A stretch of 64,000 nucleotides of DNA from Conus ventricosus (Eukaryota > Mollusca > Gastropoda > Neogastropoda > Conidae), in the NCBI GenBank assembly GCA_018398815.1, contig CM031616.1, forward strand, positions 75,117,830 to 75,181,829. Reading direction: 5' to 3'. Within the stretch, counting starts at the first letter, position 1, and each line of letters begins with the position of its first letter. The position numbers and the translations under genes were made by a program. A model generated the notes under the pieces. The model worked only from the letters and a program-made list of their open reading frames with translations, searched no databases and was not told where the DNA came from. Shown one piece after another: positions 57,061 to 64,000 of the stretch.

Positions 57061-60000
57061 CTCTGTACTGTCTGTAACATTCCTTGTTCTGTCTATTCAG
57101 CAATGTACAGTCTGTAACATTCCTTGTTCTGTCTCTTCAGCAATGTACAGTATGTAACACTCCTTGTTCTGTCTCTTCAGCAATGTACAGTCTGTAACAT
57201 TCCGTGTTCCGCCCCTTCAGCAATGTACAGTCTGTAACATTCCTTGTTCCATCTCTTCAGCAATGTACCGTCTGTAACATTCCTTGTTCCGTCCCTTCAG
57301 CAATGTACAGTCTGTAACATTCCTGGATCTGTCTCTTCAGCAATGTACAGTCTGTAACATTCCTTGTTCTGTCTCTTCAGCAATGTACAGTCTGTAACAT
57401 TCCTTGATCTGTCTCTTCAGCAATGTACTGTCTGTAACATTCCTTGTTCTGTCTCTTCAGCAATGTACAGTCTGTAACATTCCTTGTTCTGTCTCTTCAG
57501 CAATGTACATTGTTCTGTCTCTTCAGCTATGTACAGTCTGTAACATTCCTTGTTCTGTCTCTTCAGCATGTACAGTCTGTAACATCCCTTCTTCTGTCTC
57601 TTCAGCTATGTACAGACTGTAACATTCCTTGTTCTGTCTCTTCAGCAATGTACTGTCTGTAACATTCCTTGTTCTGTCTCTTCAGCAATGTACAGTCTGT
57701 AACATTCCTTGTTCTGTCTCTTCAGCAATGTACTGTCTATAACATTCCTTGTTCTGTCTCTTCAGCAATGTACAGTCTGTAACATTCCTTCTTCTGTCTC
57801 TTCAACAATGTACAGTCTGTAACATTCCTTGATCTGTCTCTTCAACAATGTACTGTCTGTAACATTCCTTGTTCTGTCTCTTCAGCAATATACAGCCTGT
57901 AACATTCCTTGTTCTGTCTATCCAGCAATGTACAGTCTGTAACATTTCTTGCTCTGTCTCTTCAGCAATATACTGTCTGTAACATTCCATGTTCTGTCTC
58001 TTCAGCAATGTACTGTCTGTTACATTCCTTGATCTGTCTCTTCAGCAATGTACTGTCTGTAACATTGCTTGTTCTGTCTCTTCATGAATATACAGTCTGC
58101 AACATTCCTTGTTCTGTCTATCCAGCAATGTACAGTCTGTAACATTCCTTGTTCTGTCTATCCAGCAATGTACAGTCTGTAATATTTCTTGATCTGTCTC
58201 TTCAGCAATGTACAGTCTGTCACATTCTTTGTTCTGTCTCTTAAGCAATGTACAGTCTGTAACATTCCTTGATCTGTCTCTTCAGCAATGTACAGTCTGT
58301 AACATTCCTTGATCTGTCTCGTCAGCAATGTACTGTCTATAACATTCCTTGTTCTGTCTCTTCAGCAATGTACAGTCTGTAACATTCCTTGTTCTGTCTC
58401 TTCAACAATGTACAGTCTGTAACATTCCTTGATCTGTCTCTTCAGCAATGTACAGTCTGTTACATTCCTTGATCTGTCTCTTCAGCAATGTACTGTCTGC
58501 AACATTGCTTGTTCTGTCTCTTCATGAATATACAGTCTGCAACATTCCTTGTTCTGTCTATCCAGCAATGTACAGTCTGTAACATTCCTTGTTCTGTCTA
58601 TCCAGCAATGTACAGTCTGTAATATTTCTTGATCTGTCTCTTCAGCAATGTACAGTCTGTCACATTCCTTGTTCTGTCTCTTAAGCAATGTACAGTCTGT
58701 AACATTCCTTGATCTGTCTCTTCAGCAATGTACAGTCTGTAACATTCCTTGATCTGTCTCTTCAGCAATGTACAGTCTGTAACATTCCTTGTTTTGTCTC
58801 TTCAGCACTGTACAGTCTGTAACATTCCTTGTTCTGTCTCTTCAGCCATGTACATTGTTCTGTCTCTTCAGCAATGTACAGTCTGTAACATTCCTTGATC
58901 TGTCTCTTCAGCAATGTACAGTCTGTAACATTCCTTGTTCTGTCTCTTCAGCAATGTACAGTCTGTAATATTTCTTGATCTGTCTCTTCAGCAATGTACA
59001 GTCTGTAACATTCCTTGATCTGTCTCTTCAGCAATGTACAGTCTGTAACATTCCTTCTTCTGTCTCTTCAGCAATGTACAGCATTCCTTGATCTGTCTCT
59101 TCAGCAATGTACAGTCTGTAACATTCCTTGTTCTGTCTCTTCAGCAATGTACTGTCTGTAACATTCCTTGTTCTGTCTCTTCAGCAATGTACAGTCTGTA
59201 ACATTCCTTCTTCTGTCTCTTCAGCAATGTACAGTCTGTAACATTCCTTGTTCTGTCTCTTCAGCAATGTTCAGTCTGTAATATTTCTTAATCTGTCTCT
59301 TCAGCAATGTATAGTCTGTAACATTCCTTGTTCTGTCTCTTCAGCAATGTACTGTCTGTAAAATTCCTTGATCCGTCTCTTCAGCAATGTACTGTCTGTT
59401 ACATTCCTTGTTCTGTCTCTTCAGCAATGTACAGCATTCCTTGATCTGTCTCTTCAGCAATGTACAGTCTGTAACATTCCTTCTTCTGTCTCTTCAGCAA
59501 TGTACAGTCTGTAACATTCCTTGTTCTGTCTCTTCAGCAATGTTCAGTCTGTAATATTTCTTAATCTGTCTCTTCAGCAATGTATAGTCTGTAATATTCC
59601 TTGTTCTGTCTCTTCAGCAATGTACTGTCTGTAAAATTCCTTGATCCGTCTCTTCAGCAATGTACTGTCTGTAACATTCCTTGTTCTGTCTCTTCAGCAA
59701 TGTACAGTCTGTAACATTCCTTCTTCTGTCTCTTCAGCAATGTACAGTCTGTAACATTCCTTGTTCTGTCTCTTCAGCAATGTTCAGTCTGTAATATTTC
59801 TTGATCTGTCTCTTCAGCAATGTACAGTCTGTAACATTCCTTGATCTGTCTCTTCAGCAATGTACAGTCTGTAACATTCCTTCTTCTGTCTCTTCAGCAA
59901 TGTACAGCATTCCTTGATCTGTCTCTTCAGCAATGTACAGTCTGTAACATTCCTTGTTCTGTCTCTTCAGCAATGTACTGTCTGTAACATTCCTTGTTCT

Positions 60001-61320
60001 GTCTCTTCAGCAATGTACAGTCTGTAACATTCCTTCTTCTGTCTCTTCAGCAATGTACAGTCTGTAACATTCCTTGTTCTGTCTCTTCAGCAATGTTCAG
60101 TCTGTAATATTTCTTAATCTGTCTCTTCAGCAATGTATAGTCTGTAACATTCCTTGTTCTGTCTCTTCAGCAATGTACTGTCTGTAAAATTCCTTGATCC
60201 GTCTCTTCAGCAATGTACTGTCTGTTACATTCCTTGTTCTGTCTCTTCAGCAATGTACTGTCTGTAACATTCCTTGTTCTGTTTCTTCAGCAATGTACTG
60301 TCTATAACATTCCTTGTTCTGTCTCTTCAGCAATGTACAGTCTGCAACATTCCTTGTTCTGTCTATCCAGCAATGTACAGTCTGTAACATTCCTTGTTCT
60401 GTCTATCCAGCAACGTACACTCTGTAACATTCCTTCTTCTGTCTCTTCAGCAATGTACTGTCTGTAACATTCCTTGATCTGTCTCTTCAGCAATGTACTG
60501 TCTGTAACATTCCTTGTTCTGTCTCTTCAGCAATGTACAGTCTGTCACATTCCTTGATCTGTCTCTTCAGCAATGTGCAGTCGAGTCTGTAACATTCCTT
60601 GTTCTGTCTCTTCAGCAATGTACAGTCTGTAACATTCCTTGATCTGTCTCTTCAGCAATGTACAGTCTGTAGCATTCCTTGATCTGTCTCTTCAGCAATG
60701 TACTGTCTGTAACATTCCTTGATCTGTCTCTTCAGCAATGTACTGTCTGTAACATTCCTGGTTCTGTCTCTTCAGCAATGTACAGTCTGTAACATTCCTT
60801 GTTCTGTCTCTTCAGCAATGTACATTGTTCTGTCTCTTCAGCAATGTACAGTCTGTAACATTCCTTGTTCTGTCTATTCAGCAATGTACAGTCTGTAACA
60901 TTCCTTGTTCTGTCTCTTCAGCAATGTACAGTCTGTAATATTTCTTGATCTGTCTCTTCAGCAATGTACAGTCTGCAACATTCCTTGTTCTGTCTCTTCA
61001 GCAATGTACAGTCTGTAACATTCCTTGTTCTGTCTCTTCAGCAATGTACAGCATTCCTTGATCTGTCTCTTCAGCAATGTACAGTCTGTAACATTCCTTG
61101 TTCTGTCTCTTCAGCATGTACAGTCTGTAACATTCCTTGATCTGTCTCTTCGGCAATGTACAGTCTGTAACATTCCTTGTTCTGTCTCTTCATGAATATA
61201 CAGTCTGTAACATTCCGTTTTTTCTCTCTTTTCAACAAAATACACTGTAACATTCATTCTTTTTTTTTTCTCTCATCACGAAAATATAGTCTGTAACATT
61301 CGTTTTCTCTCTCTTTAGCA
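57060..61320 (+). repeat. 40-bp minisatellite with a 3' splice signal in each unit
   Basis: The unit is ACAGTCTGTAACATTCCTTG plus TTCTGTCTCTTCAGCAATGT. On the plus strand each unit gives a TAAC branchpoint-like word, about 20 nt of pyrimidine-rich sequence and CAG, the full layout of a 3' splice site. About 105 copies, with shortened units (for example TGTACATTGTTCTGTCTC near 57510) and diverged copies at the right end. No plus-strand exon that could have seeded it was found. Confidence 0.93.
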
Positions 61321-61700
<380 letters not shown>

Positions 61701-61789
61701 TCTCTCTCTTTTGGCAATATACAGTCTGTAATATTCTTTTACAGTCTGTAATATTCTTTATCTCTCTTCTTAGCCTTATACAGTCTCTC

Positions 61790-62960
61790 TCGTTTTGAAT
61801 TTTTGCTGTCTTACCCTTGTATTTGGTGCCCCTCATGTCCTCTGTGTTTTGCTGTCATAACCCTGTATTTGGTGCCCCTCATGCCCTCTGTGTTTTGCTG
61901 TCATAACCCTGTATTTGGTGCCTCTCATGTCCTCTGTGTTTTGCTGTCATAGCCCTGTATTTGGTGCCCCTCACGTTGTGTGTGTTTTGCTGTCATAGCC
62001 CTGTATTTGGTGCCCCTCATGTCCTCTGTGTTTTGCTGTCATAGCCCTTTATTTGGTGCCTCTCAAGCCCTCTGTGTTTTGCTGTCATAGCCCTGTATTT
62101 GGTGCCCCTCACGTTGTGTGTTTTTGCTGTCATAGCCCTGTATTTGGTGCCCCTCACGTCCTCTGTGTTTTGCTGTCATAGCCCTTTATTTGGTGCCTCT
62201 CAAGTCCTCTGTCTTTTGCTGTCATAGCCCTGTATTTGGTGCCTCTCATGTCCTCTGTGTTCTGCTGTCATAGCCCTGTATTTGGTGCCTCTCATGTCCT
62301 CTGTGTTCTGCTGTCATAGCCCATTATTTGGTGCCTCTCAAGCCCTCTGTGTTTTGCTGTCATAGCCCTGTATTTGATGCCTCTCAAGCCCTCTGTGTTT
62401 TGCTGTCATAGCCCTGTATTTGGTGCCTCTCAAATCCTCTGTGTTTTGCTGTCATAGCCCTGTATTTGGTGCCTCTCAAATCCTCTGTGTTTTGCTGCCA
62501 TAGTCCTGTATTTAGTGCCCCTCACGTTCTCTCTGTTTTTCTGCCATAGTCCTGTATTTAGTTCCCCTCATGTTCTCTGTGTTTTGCTGCCATAGCCCTG
62601 TACTTAGTGCCTCTCACATTCCGTGGGTTTTGCTGCCTTAGCCCTGTACTTAGTGCCTCTCACGTTCTGTGTGTTTTGCTGCCATAGCCCTGTATTTAGT
62701 GCCCCTCATGTCCTCCGTGTTCTGCTGTCATAGCCCTGTATTTAGTGCCCCTCATGTCCTCGGTGTTTTGCTGTCATAGCCCTGTATTTGGTGCCCCTCA
62801 TGTCCTCTGTGTTTCTGCTGTCATAGCCCTGTATTTGGTGCCCCTCATGTCCTCTGTGTTCTGCTGTCATAGCCCTGTATTTGGTGCCCCTCACGTTCTC
62901 TGTATTTTGCTACCATAGCCCTGTATTTGGTGCCTCTCATCTCCTCTGTATGCTTTGTGC
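61790..62960 (+). repeat. Minisatellite, about 46-bp units, acceptor-like
   Basis: Unit words are TGTCCTCTGTGTTTTGCTGT, CATAGCCCTGTATTTGGTGC and CCCTCA. On the plus strand CTCAT, a pyrimidine-rich run and CATAG again resemble a branchpoint and 3' splice site. About 25 copies. Confidence 0.93.
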
Positions 62961-63375
62961 CATGGCCTTGCCTTCGCTTCTTCTGAGGTTCCACGTCTGG
63001 GTCAGTCCCGTTCCCCCACCACCCACCCTCCCACCTGCTAACCTCTGGTTTTCTGGAAGTTCATCAGCATGCAAACCCACTTCCTCCCTCCCTGCCTAGG
63101 TGCCATGGGGATGGTGGAAGGAGGAGGAGGAAAGGGGGACGATTTCAGACAACAGGATGTTGATGGCGGGTTGTCGATGGATGGACTGTGCGAGCGAGCG
63201 TGCGTGCGTGCGTGCGGGCGTGCGTTCGTGCGTGCGTGTGCGTGTGTGTGTGTGGTGTGCGTGTGCGTGTGCGTGTGTATGTGTTGGTGTGTGTTATGTG
63301 CATGTACTGGTGTGTATGTGTGTGTATTTGCATTTCAGAGTGTGCATAAGAGCATTTGTCTGCATATAATGGTTA
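62960..63375. other. Unique sequence and GT/CG microsatellite
   Basis: A unique stretch is followed by GCGT tetranucleotides and (GT)n at about 63187-63325. No gene is recognised. Confidence 0.6.
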
Positions 63376-64000
63376 GTGGTTTCTCCTCTCAACCAGCTAC
63401 CCTCCAGTACGGAGCTCCCCAGGGATCCGTCTTGGGCCCCCTCCTTTTCGTACTCCACACCCATCCAATCTCCGACATTGTTGCCCATCATAGCCTGTCT
63501 CACCACTGCTTTTCAGACGACAATCACATTTACATATCCAGCGATATCTCTCACAGCTGCCTTCTGCAATCCAGCGCACACAGTCGTGTATCATTGACAT
63601 AAAATCTTGGATGACAGTTGACAAACTTCAGTTCAACAATGAAAAAATTGAAATGATCTTCTTTGCACCCCAAAGATTTCCTTTATCTGACTGTATCCCA
63701 AACTCTGTCAAATTGGATGATTGCCTTTTTCAGACATCTTCATCTGCACGGAATTTAGGTGTTTCCCTTGACTCAGCACTTTCCTTCCAGCAACATGTTT
63801 CCACAGTCGGCCGTGTCTGTTACTTTAACCTTCGCTGCATTGGATCTGTGCGACATCTTCTCTCTGTTGATGTCACAAACCCCTTGTTTCTGCCTTCATT
63901 CTATCAAGACTTGATTACTGTAATTCTCTTCTAGCTGGCTATCCCCAGAATCTTCTCAGGCGTCTTCAGAAAGTACAAAACAATGCGGCTCGTATGGTTC
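63376..64000 (+). mobile_element. LINE reverse-transcriptase fragment (CR1/Jockey/L2-like), cut by the window edge
   Basis: A frame reads LQYGAPQGSVLGPLLFVLHT (motif B), then CFSDDNHIYI in the place of motif C (the usual Tyr/Phe-Ala-Asp-Asp altered to Phe-Ser-Asp-Asp), shifts near 63600, and continues SWMTVDKLQFNNEKIEMIFF and SSARNLGVSLDSALSF. This is the palm-thumb part of a CR1/L2-type element. It is 5' truncated (typical for LINEs), frame-broken, and continues past the right edge. Confidence 0.85.

Overview
This window reads as animal nuclear DNA, most likely from a marine mollusc and probably a gastropod. The coding sequence is split by GT-AG introns. The spacer is packed with CA/GT, GA/CT and TAG microsatellites, minisatellites, tRNA-derived SINEs and non-LTR retrotransposons. 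There is one 100-base assembly gap. Mollusc is an inference from repeat style; the animal-type genes are read directly.

Two host transcription-factor genes lie on the minus strand. At 10042-12351 is a bZIP factor of the ATF3/FOS type: a 108-nt exon carries the basic region, and a larger, frame-disrupted upstream exon carries the conserved KEEL...RRLAAG block. At 35643-51774 are three exons of a BMAL1/cycle clock gene (end of PAS-A, the linker with the LCSGARRSFFCRM block, and the start of PAS-B), joined by compatible splice phases. The remaining exons of both genes were not found.

Between them, at about 16643-33117, lies an AT-rich, decayed Polinton/Maverick-like element of about 16.5 kb bounded by inverted arms of about 215 bp. 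It holds remnants of a capsid-like gene, a packaging ATPase, a retroviral-type integrase and a protein-primed type DNA polymerase B, all full of stops. Other mobile elements are a nearly full-length LINE (45990-49990, plus strand, inside a BMAL intron), two decayed LINE pieces (38085-39125 and 63376-64000) and two tRNA-type SINEs.

About 27 kb of the window is minisatellite. The most striking result is that two arrays in BMAL introns are made of pieces of the neighbouring exon plus its splice site. The 47-bp array at 50120-51656 repeats the last 40 nt of the PAS-A exon with its GTAAGTG donor about 32 times. The array at 35935-36345 repeats an acceptor plus the start of the next exon about six times. 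Three further arrays carry RNA-processing motifs in every unit: a 40-bp array with branchpoint-like, pyrimidine-tract and CAG motifs (57060-61320), a 46-bp acceptor-like array (61800-62960) and a 46-bp AATAAA array (42110-43430). A cluster of TGACGTCA (CRE/ATF) sites lies just upstream of a likely start codon of the bZIP gene, which suggests autoregulation.
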